Counted from the stretch's first letter, positions 31,519 through 40,109 are shown. The stretch is 64,000 bases of DNA from Parcubacteria group bacterium (GCA_012798235.1 JAAZNP010000004.1:3725-67724); one strand, 5' to 3'. Numbers and translations: made by a program. Notes: generated by a model from the letters alone, not told the origin.

Positions 31519-32533
31519 GATTATGAGAAGGATTAAATAAAGTAAAAAGACTAGATAAATCAAAAAGAGGTGATTCGGTTTCGATATGACCATTGTCATT
31601 TTCACGGATTTGTCTACCGGTTAATTCTAAAAAGACATCTTCTAAAGTTGGCCTTCTTAATTCCATAGAAATTATTTTAGCATTTAAATTTTCCACTAAT
31701 ACAGGTAAAAATTCATTACCTTTATCAATTTCTATTTTTAATTCTTTACCTATCTTTTTAATATTATATTGAGGAAATTTTTGATGGAATTCTTCTTCGG
31801 CTGAATCATTATCCTCGGTTTTAATAGTAATAATGTCGCCTCCAACCATTTTTTTAAGATTTTCTGGAGTATCAGAAGCAATGATTTTTCCGTGGTCAAT
31901 AATGGCCACTCGATCGCAACTTTCAGCTTCATTTAAATATTGAGTAGTTAAGAAAATAGTAATATCTTTTTTCTTACGGATATTAAAAATATAATCCCAT
32001 ACTTTTTTTCTGGTTTGCGGATCCAAACCAATGGTTGGCTCGTCTAAAAATAAAATTTTCGGTTGAGCAATTAAAGAACGAGCAATTTCTAATCTTCTTT
32101 TCATGCCTCCTGAAAAATCATGCACTTTGTGTTTACGCCAATCCCATAATTCACATATTTTTAAAACTTCAATTTTCCTTTGAGTGAAATCTTTTCGTGA
32201 AATTCCATAAAGCATAGCATGAAGATAAAGATTTTCTTCGGCAGTTAAATGGTCATCCAGGGTAACATCTTGAAAAACTAAACCAATAAAGCTGCGAACT
32301 TTATCGGGATGAGCGACAACATTATAGTTGTTAATATAAACCACACCGGAACTAGGTTGATTTAAAGTGCACAAAATATTGATCGTAGTTGTTTTACCGG
32401 CACCATTAGGGCCCAAAAAACCAAAAATTTCTCCTCGCTTTACAGTAAAGGATATGCCATCAACTGCTTTGATGGCTCCGTATTTTTTTCTTAAATTTTC
32501 TACTTGAATAATTTCTTCTATTTCTCCATTCAT
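31493..32533 (-). CDS. ABC transporter ATP-binding protein (DrrA-like)
   Basis: A 346-residue ATPase. Walker A is GPNGAGKTTT (about residues 39-48), the signature is FSGGMKRRLEIA (about 143), and Walker B is ILFLDEPTIGLD. The H-loop is TQYLNEA, where the usual His is replaced by Gln (TTQYLNE). The C-terminal DrrA-type extension of about 100 residues has RRPTLEDVFLELTGR. It is coupled to the permease gene by overlap and lies 11 nt after trpS. Confidence 0.92.
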   Translation of the reverse strand: MNGEIEEIIQVENLRKKYGAIKAVDGISFTVKRGEIFGFLGPNGAGKTTTINILCTLNQPSSGVVYINNYNVVAHPDKVRSFIGLVFQDVTLDDHLTAEENLYLHAMLYGISRKDFTQRKIEVLKICELWDWRKHKVHDFSGGMKRRLEIARSLIAQPKILFLDEPTIGLDPQTRKKVWDYIFNIRKKKDITIFLTTQYLNEAESCDRVAIIDHGKIIASDTPENLKKMVGGDIITIKTEDNDSAEEEFHQKFPQYNIKKIGKELKIEIDKGNEFLPVLVENLNAKIISMELRRPTLEDVFLELTGRQIRENDNGHIETESPLFDLSSLFTLFNPSHNHDKKTKSQ

Positions 32534-32544
32534 AAAATTGAAGA

Positions 32545-33534
32545 TTAACGAAATCCCATTTTGCGCTTAACTTCCAGTAATGTTTTTTGAACAATGCCCA
32601 GCGCATATCTCTCTCCATTTTCTATGATTTCTTTAATAAGTTGAGGGTGCTTTTGATAATAAGCTCTTTTTGCTTGTATTGGTTTTAAATAATTATAAAT
32701 ATACTGCGCCAATTCATTTTTCAGTGGTTGGTATTTAATGCCAGTAGTTAAGTATTGTTTTTCGTATTGCTCTCTTTTTAATTTACCCATAAAAAGTTCC
32801 ACTAAAGTTAAGAGAGCGTTAATTCCTCCTTGTTGCGGTACTTTATTGCCATGACCAAGATCAGTGGGGACCTTGGCTAATTTCTTTTTTATGGTATCTA
32901 AATCGTCAATTAAGCTAATATAACTATTTTCATTGGTTTTTGACATTTTACCTTCTCCGGTTAGAGAAGGAACATAAGAGCCACTAGTTAAGAAAGCCTG
33001 AGGCTCGGGAAAAGTTTTGCCAAAATAATTATTAAACATTCGGGCTACTTCTCGAGTTAATTCTAAATGAGGTAATTGGTCTTTTCCCACTGGTACTAAT
33101 TCAGCCTTATAGATTAGAATATCAGCTGCCATGAGAATGGGGTAGTATAAAAGACCCAAGTTAATATATTTTGGTTGTTCTAATTTTTTTTCTTTATAAG
33201 TAGGTAGTTGTTCTAAACGAGAGACAGGATAAATAGTCGATAGATAATAAGCCAATTCTAAATGTTGCGGCAGATGCGATTGAATAATTAAGTGGGATTT
33301 TTTAGGGTCGAGGCCACAGGCTAAATAATCCAACACTAAATCAGTTACTTCTTTAGGGTAAGTTTTAGGATTGTAGGGTGAAGTAACTCCGTGAAGATCA
33401 ACAATGGCATAAATGCAATCAAGATTTTTTTCATCTTGCAATTTTAGATAGCCTTTGATGGCACCAAAATAGTTTCCTAAATGCAAATGACCAGTTGGTC
33501 TAGTGCCAGAGAAAACGCGACGTTTTTTAATCAT
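32545..33534 (-). CDS. trpS: Tryptophanyl-tRNA synthetase
   Basis: A 329-residue class Ic synthetase. FSGTRPTGHLHLGNYFGAI (GTxPTGxxHLGN, the HIGH equivalent) lies near the N-terminus. The KMSKS loop is present as GKMSKTNENSYI, and PVGKDQLPHLELTRE is the conserved tRNA/ATP-site strand. Length is normal. It heads a minus-strand run that extends to about 23.3 kb with very small gaps, after tRNA-Gly. Confidence 0.95.
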   Translation of the reverse strand: MIKKRRVFSGTRPTGHLHLGNYFGAIKGYLKLQDEKNLDCIYAIVDLHGVTSPYNPKTYPKEVTDLVLDYLACGLDPKKSHLIIQSHLPQHLELAYYLSTIYPVSRLEQLPTYKEKKLEQPKYINLGLLYYPILMAADILIYKAELVPVGKDQLPHLELTREVARMFNNYFGKTFPEPQAFLTSGSYVPSLTGEGKMSKTNENSYISLIDDLDTIKKKLAKVPTDLGHGNKVPQQGGINALLTLVELFMGKLKREQYEKQYLTTGIKYQPLKNELAQYIYNYLKPIQAKRAYYQKHPQLIKEIIENGERYALGIVQKTLLEVKRKMGFR

Positions 33535-33551
33535 AATGATATTGAGTTAAG

Positions 33552-33622
33552 AGCGGGCGATGGGAATCGAACCCACGCCTTGACCTTGGAAGGGTCACAT
33601 ACTGCCGCTATACTACGCCCGC
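33552..33622 (-). tRNA. tRNA-Gly(TCC)
   Basis: 71 nt. Loop CTTCCAA is closed by TGACC/GGTCA, anticodon TCC. Acceptor GCGGGCG/CGCCCGC, discriminator U as usual for Gly. 17 nt upstream of trpS. Confidence 0.93.
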
Positions 33623-33633
33623 TTTAATCTAAC

Positions 33634-33661
33634 AAAAAAAGATCATTTCATGATCTTTTTT
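33634..33661 (-). terminator. Intrinsic terminator after argS
   Basis: AAAAAGATCAT pairs with ATGATCTTTTT around a 3-nt loop. It lies between the argS stop and tRNA-Gly, with a T-run on the minus strand. Confidence 0.85.
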
Positions 33662-33701
33662 CTATTTTACCTCTTTTTAGGGAAAAAAGCAAAACGATAT
33701 T

Positions 33702-35423
33702 TTAAATTTCTTTTAAAGGAGTAATTCCTAAAATTTCCATGCCCTGTTTTAAGATGGTTGCTGCTGTTTTTAAGAAAACAATTTGAGCAGCGCGGCGATT
33801 AATATTTAATTCTTTCAAAACTGGTACTTCCTCATAATAATTATTAAGCAAATCAGCTAAAGATAATAAATAATTAGCTAATAAATGAGGAGCGTAATCA
33901 TGCGCACTTTTTTGAACAATGTCTTTGAATTCCAATAAGTTTTGGATGATATTTTTTTCTAACTCTTTATTCAATAATTCTATTTTTGGCTTCTGAATAA
34001 TCTTAGCCCGACTAATGATCTTATTAATGCGAGCATATGTATATTGCAAATAAACACTTGAATTACCTTTGAAACTGAGCATTTGTTGCCAATCAAAGAT
34101 AATATTTTGGGTGCGAAAACTTTTTAAATCATTAAATTTTAGAGCTCCCAAAGCGATAATTTGAGCTAATTGTTTTTGTTTTTTTAACGGCCACTGGGGA
34201 TGTTTGTCTCGGATAATGGCTAAAGAATTTTTTAGCCCTGTATCAATCACTTCTTTGAGGGTGATTAATTCTCCTTCCCGGGTAGAGAATTTTTTATTAT
34301 GAGCATCTAAAATTAAACCGAATTTAATATGCTCTAATTGAGTTAGAGGATCGAGGTTTAATATTTGGGCAGCGCTAAACAGTTGTTTGAAATATAATGA
34401 TTGCTCATTACCAACGACATAAAGAATTTTTTCTGGATGGTACTTTTTAATACGATAGATTAAATTCGCTAAATCGCGAGTAAAATATAAGGAAGCTTTA
34501 TCTGTTTTTTGAATTAAAGCAGGAGGTAAATTAAATTCATCTAAAGGCAAAATTAAAGCGCCTTGACTTTCTTGAATCAATTTTTTCTTTTTTAACTCTT
34601 CGATTAAAGGTAATAAATCTGGTTCAAAATCAGATTCTCCTTTTAGAATATCAAATTTTATTCCTAATAAATTATAAATTTTTAGAAATTCTTTCAGAGA
34701 CTCTTTTTTAAACCAAAGCCATAATCGTTTGTTTGTTTTGTCTCCTGCTTCTAATTTTTTAAATTCCTCTTGAGCTAATTTTTCCAATTCCGGCTTTTGC
34801 TTTAATTCTTGGTGGAATTTTTGATAAAGCTTTAAAAGATTATCGATGGGATTTTTCTGAATTTCTTGTTGTTTACCCCACAATTTATAAGCCACAATTA
34901 ACTTGCCAAATTGGGTGCCCCAATCACCTAAATAGTTCCAGCGAATAACATGATAACCAAGGGTTTCATATAGTTTTGCTAATGTTTCTCCGATAATAGT
35001 GGAACGTAAATGGCCAATATGCATGGGCTTGGCAATATTGGGTGAAGAATATTCCACAATAATTGGTCGAGGGTGAAAAGTTTTTAAAGAAGAAACTATA
35101 TTTTTTAACACTAATATTTCTTGTGGAAAAGCATTTTTTTGAAGAAAAAAATTCAGATAACCAGGAGAGGCAATTTCTATTTTCTCTACAAACTGATATT
35201 TATCTTTTGTGATTTTAGTTAATAATAGTTGGGCAATATTCATTGGCGAGTCTTTTGCTATTTTGCTCAAGATTAAAGGTAGGGTAGAACTATAATCGCC
35301 AAAATTTTTATGAGGGGAAATTGTTATTGGGATATCAAAATCTTTGGGGATTGCCCAGTGTTTCTCTTGAGTTGCTTCTTTTAAAGCATTTTTTATTAAA
35401 TTTTCTAATTGTTCTTTAATCAT
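33702..35423 (-). CDS. argS: Arginyl-tRNA synthetase
   Basis: A 573-residue class I synthetase. The N-terminal Add-1 domain is followed by SSPNIAKPMHIGHLRSTIIGE (quoted in part: the HIGH motif MHIGHLRST, about residue 131). A long catalytic domain follows with WNYLGDWGTQFG and FSTREGELITLKEV, the usual KMSKR position here being FSTREG. A C-terminal DALR anticodon-binding domain starts near residue 455 (FKGNSSVYLQYTYARI). Lack of a canonical KMSK motif is common in ArgRS. It is transcribed with tRNA-Pro(CGG) 10 nt upstream. Confidence 0.94.
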   Translation of the reverse strand: MIKEQLENLIKNALKEATQEKHWAIPKDFDIPITISPHKNFGDYSSTLPLILSKIAKDSPMNIAQLLLTKITKDKYQFVEKIEIASPGYLNFFLQKNAFPQEILVLKNIVSSLKTFHPRPIIVEYSSPNIAKPMHIGHLRSTIIGETLAKLYETLGYHVIRWNYLGDWGTQFGKLIVAYKLWGKQQEIQKNPIDNLLKLYQKFHQELKQKPELEKLAQEEFKKLEAGDKTNKRLWLWFKKESLKEFLKIYNLLGIKFDILKGESDFEPDLLPLIEELKKKKLIQESQGALILPLDEFNLPPALIQKTDKASLYFTRDLANLIYRIKKYHPEKILYVVGNEQSLYFKQLFSAAQILNLDPLTQLEHIKFGLILDAHNKKFSTREGELITLKEVIDTGLKNSLAIIRDKHPQWPLKKQKQLAQIIALGALKFNDLKSFRTQNIIFDWQQMLSFKGNSSVYLQYTYARINKIISRAKIIQKPKIELLNKELEKNIIQNLLEFKDIVQKSAHDYAPHLLANYLLSLADLLNNYYEEVPVLKELNINRRAAQIVFLKTAATILKQGMEILGITPLKEI

Positions 35424-35433
35424 GTAAGAAAGG

Positions 35434-35505
35434 TCGGGCCGGTGGGATTTGAACCCACGACTTCATCGTCCCGAACGATGCGCGCTACCACTGCGCTACG
35501 GCCCG
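35434..35505 (-). tRNA. tRNA-Pro(CGG)
   Basis: 72 nt. Loop TTCGGGA is closed by CATCG/CGATG, anticodon CGG. Acceptor CGGGCCG/CGGCCCG, discriminator A, no encoded CCA. It begins 1 nt after the cca stop codon. Confidence 0.93.
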
Positions 35506-35506
35506 T

Positions 35507-37033
35507 TTATACTTTGTATTTTCTTTTTATTTTATTTTCTTCATTAGCCAGTAAATTTTGATATTTAATTTTAGCTTTTTTGTCCATTTGCTGGAGTTCT
35601 TTCTCTGATAAATGGTTTAATTCCTGCGTTCTTTTCTTCAAATAATCTTTTTTATTTTTTTGAGGGTCATCCAGAACTTCTTCTAAAAGAATATTTAAAA
35701 GAAATCCTATTTTCGGTCCTGGTTTTAATTTGGTTATTTTCATTATATCATTGCCATTAATTTTTAACATTTTTAATGACGGCTCCTTTCCTTCTAATTG
35801 TTTAATGATTTTTTCTACTTTGAACAAAAAATGACGCAAGCGAAAGGGTAAAGCTTTAGGGCAGCCAGAACCAATGCGATCTGCTTCTCGTAATTGAGCC
35901 AATTCTTGAATATTTTGGCTACCAACTTTCACTAACAATCTTCTAATCGCAGCATCAGTAGTAATTTCTGGGTCATAAACAAAACCATGATAGCGCACCA
36001 AAAGAGTGATTTTGTTTATTTTTTCCGTAGGAAATTTTAAACGGGTCAAAATTTGACGCGTCATTTGGGTGCTAACAATTTCATGATTATAAAAAGTAGC
36101 ATTGGTGCCTTCGCCTTCTTTAGTTTTAGGTTTACCTAAATCATGAAATAAGCTAGCTAATCTTACTTCTAAACTATAATTTTTTTGACTAGCATATTCT
36201 AAAGAACGCCACAAGTGTTCGAAAACAGTATAAAGATGATGTTTGTTTTGAGTAACGCCAATAGTTTTTTCTAATTCCGGAATAAATTGCGAAAGCAAAT
36301 TTGTTTGTTGTAATAAAAGAATTCCTTGGCTTGCTCGAGGGGTTTCAATAATTTTTGTAAATTCGTCTCGAATTCTTTCTTGGGCAATAAATTTTAAAAG
36401 AGGGGCATTTTTTTGAATAGCTTTAAAAGTCTCTGTTGCGATTTGAAAATTTAATTCGCAAGCAAAACGAATGGCTCTCATTAAACGCAAAGCGTCTTCT
36501 TGAAAACGTTCTTGAGGATTACCCACTGCTCTAATAAATTTCTCTTTTAAATCCTCTTGCCCGTTAAAAGGATCAATAATTCTTGGAATTATGAATTTAG
36601 AATCATGAATTATGGAAGTATTTTTTTCTTTGACTTTTGATTCCTGATTCCTAATTCCTACTTCCATTGCCATGGCATTGATAGTAAAATCTCGGCGCGA
36701 CAAATCTTCTTCTAATGTTTGAGCAAATTTAATAGTATCCGGATGGCGTTTATCAGTATATTTTCCTTCTTGACGAAAAGTTGTAATTTCTATGGTTTTT
36801 AATGCTGATAATTTTGAATTAGTTTTCACCAAAACAGTAGCGAATTCATTTTCATAAACACTTTCAGGAAACATTTTTTGAATTTCTTCTGGCCTGGCAT
36901 TTGTAGTAATATCCCAATCCTTAGGTTGTTTTTTTAATAATAAATCTCTGACGCAACCACCAACTAAATAAGCCTCAAAATTAGCTTTTTGAAGCTTATC
37001 AATAATTTCTAAAATCTCTTTGGGAATTTTCAT
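35507..37033 (-). CDS. cca: CCA tRNA nucleotidyltransferase / poly(A) polymerase family, with HD domain
   Basis: A 508-residue protein. The N-terminal nucleotidyltransferase head has GGCVRDLLL (about residues 26-34) and the DxD motif KDWDITTNA (about 38-46). The RNA-binding motif follows: EDLSRRDFTINAMA (about 112). A C-terminal HD domain shows FHDLGKPKTKEG and HEIVSTQ. An in-frame insertion of about 25 residues (near GIRNQESKVKEKN to DSKFIIPR) interrupts the palm before IIDPFNGQEDL. Its DNA resembles a dispersed repeat. Because most tRNAs in the window lack an encoded CCA, this enzyme should be essential. It is followed at 1 nt by tRNA-Pro. Confidence 0.93.
   Translation of the reverse strand: MKIPKEILEIIDKLQKANFEAYLVGGCVRDLLLKKQPKDWDITTNARPEEIQKMFPESVYENEFATVLVKTNSKLSALKTIEITTFRQEGKYTDKRHPDTIKFAQTLEEDLSRRDFTINAMAMEVGIRNQESKVKEKNTSIIHDSKFIIPRIIDPFNGQEDLKEKFIRAVGNPQERFQEDALRLMRAIRFACELNFQIATETFKAIQKNAPLLKFIAQERIRDEFTKIIETPRASQGILLLQQTNLLSQFIPELEKTIGVTQNKHHLYTVFEHLWRSLEYASQKNYSLEVRLASLFHDLGKPKTKEGEGTNATFYNHEIVSTQMTRQILTRLKFPTEKINKITLLVRYHGFVYDPEITTDAAIRRLLVKVGSQNIQELAQLREADRIGSGCPKALPFRLRHFLFKVEKIIKQLEGKEPSLKMLKINGNDIMKITKLKPGPKIGFLLNILLEEVLDDPQKNKKDYLKKRTQELNHLSEKELQQMDKKAKIKYQNLLANEENKIKRKYKV
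36593..36618. repeat. Dispersed 26-bp repeat inside cca
   Basis: GAATTTAGAATC, then two variable bases, then GAATTATGGAA. The same string, 23 of 26 bases identical, occurs at 40253-40278 over the infB start codon. Confidence 0.75.
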
Positions 37034-37050
37034 TTTTGTTTTTTGTACCC

Positions 37051-37184
37051 CCCCCTCACTTGAAAAAGATAAATTTATTTCATAAATAATAAATATTTTT
37101 TCTACTGAGGAATAATAAACAGATTACCTTATTAAATTACTCAATAGAATCTTGGCGATAGCCAATCTTTTTCAAGTGAGGGGG
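37051..37184 (+). repeat. Inverted-repeat hairpin element, copy 3 (134 bp)
   Basis: The ends CCCCCTCACTTGAAAAAGAT (37051-37070) and ATCTTTTTCAAGTGAGGGGG form a perfect inverted repeat. Compared with copy 2, a G-C pair has become A-T on both arms. An internal TTGGC-GATA-GCCAA hairpin lies at 37152-37165. The interior is similar to copy 2. The right end abuts the discriminator base of tRNA-Lys, and the left end lies 17 bp from the cca start codon. Confidence 0.9.
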
Positions 37185-37257
37185 TGCCTCCGGCGCGATT
37201 CGAACGCGCAACCAATGGCTTAAGAGGCCACTGCTCTGCCAGTTGAGCTACGGAGGC
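37185..37257 (-). tRNA. tRNA-Lys(CTT)
   Basis: 73 nt. Loop CTCTTAA is closed by GTGGC/GCCAT (one G-U), anticodon CTT. Acceptor GCCTCCG/CGGAGGC, discriminator A. The next base starts repeat-element copy 3. Confidence 0.92.
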
Positions 37258-37276
37258 ATTAATTTTAATTTTTAAG

Positions 37277-37350
37277 TGCCCTCGGCAGGACTCGAACCTG
37301 CAACCTTGTGGTTCGAAGCCACACACTCTATCCAATTGAGCTACGAGGGC
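37277..37350 (-). tRNA. tRNA-Arg(TCG)
   Basis: 74 nt. Loop CTTCGAA is closed by TGTGG/CCACA, anticodon TCG. Acceptor GCCCTCG/CGAGGGC, discriminator A, no encoded CCA. It heads the tRNA-Arg / tRNA-Lys / element / cca minus-strand series. Confidence 0.93.
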
Positions 37351-37407
37351 TTTAATATTATCTTTTATCTTACCGCAATTTTTTATGCTTGACAACAGAT
37401 TATTCTC

Positions 37408-37437
37408 TTGACTGGATAATTGTAATTAAAGTATAAT
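37408..37437 (+). promoter_or_regulatory. Promoter of the Cys-rich secreted protein gene
   Basis: TTGACT (37408-37413) and TATAAT (37432-37437) with an 18-bp spacer, 26 bp before the ATG. A second TTGACA lies at 37389. Confidence 0.65.
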
Positions 37438-37463
37438 ATAAATGTACTTTAATTAATAAATTT

Positions 37464-39575
37464 ATGAATAAAAACTCACTTTTGCTTTTCCCTGCTTTAA
37501 TGGTGGGTAGTGTCCTTTTACTTGTTACTGCTTTCTCTTTTTTAACAGCAAACCCTTCAACATTAACAGCTTCGATAAATCCACCACCTTCTCCATCTTG
37601 TCCTTTTGAAGAAGGATTTACTCCAGCTAATGTTTCTTTAACTTCGCCCTTAAATTTAAGACAAGAAGCCCTTTTATTAAAGGCTTTTTTAGTTAGAGTA
37701 GAAAATTGTCCTGATAGTTATTCTTTAAATACTTGTTTAGGTCTTTTCCAGGAATATTGCGTGGAGCAAGGTAAATGTTCTAACCATTATTCTTTTGAGA
37801 AACCCGCTGTTATTACTTCTGAGATTAAAACATTACTATGCTCCGAATGGACTAAACGCTACATTCTGCTTTACCAAAGTTCTAATTGGTCCTATTTACA
37901 AAATCTATTCGCCTCTAAAAATACCACAGTTTCTGATTGGTTAAAAACTAATTACTCTCAATATGTAAGTTGGAAACAAAGCGTTACTTCTGGAGGTACA
38001 ACTAGCACTGGAACTGGCACTGGAACTGGCACTGGAACTGGCACTGGAGGTGGTACTGGCACTGGAGGTGGTACTAGCACTGGAACTGGAGGCGGAGGTA
38101 CCAGTGGAGGTAGCTCTGGTGGTACTATAACTACCTTTACTCCAGAGTCTTGTGCTGCTTATGGTCAAGCTATGGGAGTAGGAAATAGTTATTCTTGTCA
38201 GTTTGCAGAAAATTGTGGCAGCACTGAAGTTGCTGGCCCTTGCCCTATTGGAGGAAAGATGTATTTTTGTTGTCTTACCCACCCTACTAAATGTTCGGAT
38301 TTTGCCAAACAAGGTTATGCTTGTATTGCGCCTTATTCAGGAATTCGCGAAAATTGTCAACCTGGTACTCAATTACCAGGGGCGATGTGCAATGCAGAAT
38401 ATCAAGTGGTTTGCTGTAAACCTAAAACAGCAACTAAATGTGTGGCAGTTACTACTCTTAGTGGATACTGTGGAGGACAACCAAGATATAATAGGGATTG
38501 GAAATGTGAGCCAGCGGCACCAGGAGAAAATGATGATGGCTGTGATGTAGATCTTATTAACCCTTGTCGAGTGAAATATGGTACTTATTCGGGAATTTGC
38601 GATCTCAATTATTGTGTACCTTCTTCTGAATGTAAGGGTTTAATTAATAATTTATATGGTTGTCCTGATAGTACGAATGTCTGCTGTAATTATAAAACAG
38701 AAGAAATACCAGTAAATCAACTTAATATGTGCGATCATACTTGTGTTAAACCTTATCCCAATTCTCAATATCCAAATGATATTTGTGGTCCCAACTATTA
38801 TCAAGTACTTGATAAGAAATGTAGTATAAGTGGTTATATTTGTTGCGCTCCTAAAAGTACAAATGCTGCTTGCGGTAATGGAATTTTAGAATCAGGCGAA
38901 GGATGTGATGATGGTAATACTATTAGTGGCGATGGATGCTCTGGTACTTGCCAAATTGAAAATGTTACTCCTGTTTGTGGCAATGGAATTTTAGAGCAAG
39001 GCGAAGAATGTGATGATAATAATACTATTAGTGGTGATGGTTGTTCCTCTTCTTGCAAAAAAGAAAATAAGAGTTCTGCTATTTGCGGAAATGGAAAAGT
39101 AGAAGCAGGTGAAGATTGCGACGGTTCAGTTAATAAAACTTGTGCCGATTACGGATTCAATAGCGGTACGGTTAAGTGCACTAGTTGTAAATACGATATT
39201 TCAAATTGTCACAATACGCAGACTACCTGTTGGTATTTAGCATGTGCAAATGGTATCTGCGTAAGCAAAGAAACTACGGATTGCCCCCATGCTGATGAAG
39301 GTGGTTGTACCGGATTAGGTAGTTTATGTGGCCAAGATTATTGTATTCAGCATGCTTCTCAAGGTTATGGTTGTAGTAATAATTGCCAACCAGATAGTGA
39401 AATCAATGCTATTGGGTGCGAACCACCGCTAAAGTGTTGTAAACCTGTGGCTTCATGTACCCCTAATTGCGACGATAAAGAATGCGGCGATGATGGTTGT
39501 GGTGGTTCTTGTGGTAGTTGTCCCCGCAGTACTCCTAATTGTATAAACGGAAGATGCTCAGCGGCTTTTCAATAA
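37464..39575 (+). CDS. Large secreted Cys-rich repeat protein
   Basis: A 703-residue protein. A signal-like N-terminal helix (about residues 5-27) is followed by a helical domain with four cysteines (to about 175). A Gly/Thr low-complexity linker (about 177-225) comes next, encoded by a 12-bp microsatellite. Then come at least five disulfide modules ending in CC (YFCCLT, VVCCKP, NVCCNY, YICCAP, LKCCKP). Two or three are Myxococcus-type Cys repeats (CGNGILESGEGCDDGN and CGNGILEQGEECDDNN, each with GDGCS). The final stretch is dense in Cys and Gly. No enzymatic motif is seen. It is probably an exported, disulfide-stabilised surface or adhesion protein. The next gene encodes another Cys-rich protein. 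Confidence 0.82.
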   Translation: MNKNSLLLFPALMVGSVLLLVTAFSFLTANPSTLTASINPPPSPSCPFEEGFTPANVSLTSPLNLRQEALLLKAFLVRVENCPDSYSLNTCLGLFQEYCVEQGKCSNHYSFEKPAVITSEIKTLLCSEWTKRYILLYQSSNWSYLQNLFASKNTTVSDWLKTNYSQYVSWKQSVTSGGTTSTGTGTGTGTGTGTGGGTGTGGGTSTGTGGGGTSGGSSGGTITTFTPESCAAYGQAMGVGNSYSCQFAENCGSTEVAGPCPIGGKMYFCCLTHPTKCSDFAKQGYACIAPYSGIRENCQPGTQLPGAMCNAEYQVVCCKPKTATKCVAVTTLSGYCGGQPRYNRDWKCEPAAPGENDDGCDVDLINPCRVKYGTYSGICDLNYCVPSSECKGLINNLYGCPDSTNVCCNYKTEEIPVNQLNMCDHTCVKPYPNSQYPNDICGPNYYQVLDKKCSISGYICCAPKSTNAACGNGILESGEGCDDGNTISGDGCSGTCQIENVTPVCGNGILEQGEECDDNNTISGDGCSSSCKKENKSSAICGNGKVEAGEDCDGSVNKTCADYGFNSGTVKCTSCKYDISNCHNTQTTCWYLACANGICVSKETTDCPHADEGGCTGLGSLCGQDYCIQHASQGYGCSNNCQPDSEINAIGCEPPLKCCKPVASCTPNCDDKECGDDGCGGSCGSCPRSTPNCINGRCSAAFQ
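37999..38125 (+). repeat. GGCACTGGAACT-type microsatellite
   Basis: Imperfect tandem 6/12-bp units (ACTGGA, GGCACTGGAACT) coding for GTGTGT and GGTGTGGGT linker residues. The reading frame is kept because units are multiples of three. Confidence 0.85.
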
Positions 39576-39596
39576 AATTTTAATTAAATAAATACT

Positions 39597-39995
39597 ATGA
39601 AAAAAATTATTATTTTTCTCATTCTCTTCGTAATTTTAATAATTGGAGGAAGTGCTATTTATTGGTACATTAATAATCAAGCTAAATCAACTAAAATAAG
39701 CGGAACTTGTGGCGTAGATAAGCCAATAACATATTGCAGTGGCGAGAAAGTTTGTTATGGTTATTGTAATGATTGTGAATGCCGCGGTATTCAATGTATT
39801 AATGATAGTAATTGTCAGAAATTATATAAAGAAACATTCTCAGAAGGGATAAGGAATAGTCTTAAAGAATGCGGTAATAAAGAAGTAGTAACCTATTGTA
39901 GTAATAACAAACTCTGCAGTGCAGTTTGTAATATTTGCGGTTGTCAATCAGTGACTTGTTATTCTGATTCTAATTGTGCTAGTAAACCTTTCTAA
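39597..39995 (+). CDS. Small membrane-anchored protein with two Cys repeats
   Basis: A 132-residue protein. An N-terminal membrane helix (about residues 4-25) is followed by two tandem modules of about 40 residues. Each has the order CG, two or three residues, TYCS, VCYGYC or LCSAVC, CEC or CGC, and CxxDSNC. The two modules align at nearly every cysteine, so the protein arose by internal duplication. It follows the 703-residue Cys-rich gene by 21 bp and is followed by a terminator. Function unknown. Confidence 0.72.
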   Translation: MKKIIIFLILFVILIIGGSAIYWYINNQAKSTKISGTCGVDKPITYCSGEKVCYGYCNDCECRGIQCINDSNCQKLYKETFSEGIRNSLKECGNKEVVTYCSNNKLCSAVCNICGCQSVTCYSDSNCASKPF

Positions 39996-40022
39996 ATTAA
40001 TATTTTTGAATACAATATTTTA

Positions 40023-40052
40023 TTTTAAAACCGCTCTCATGGGCGGTTTTAA
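40023..40052 (+). terminator. Intrinsic terminator
   Basis: TTTTAAAACCGC pairs with GCGGTTTTAAA around an 8-nt loop with a T-run in the 3' arm. Confidence 0.8.
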
Positions 40053-40109
40053 AGTTGCGTTTTAGTGATTTTTGGTATAAAATATTTAAGCTTTATATAC
40101 AAAAGTATT

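Noticed and set aside
37141..37395. Minus-strand open frame over the tRNA-Lys/tRNA-Arg region
   Set aside because: It runs through two clear tRNA genes and the repeat element; translated tRNA sequences such as RVCGFEPQG are typical false ORFs.
38203..38550. Open frame overlapping the Cys-rich protein gene in another frame
   Set aside because: The Cys-rich frame has a signal peptide, promoter and repeated modules; the alternative frame shows none.
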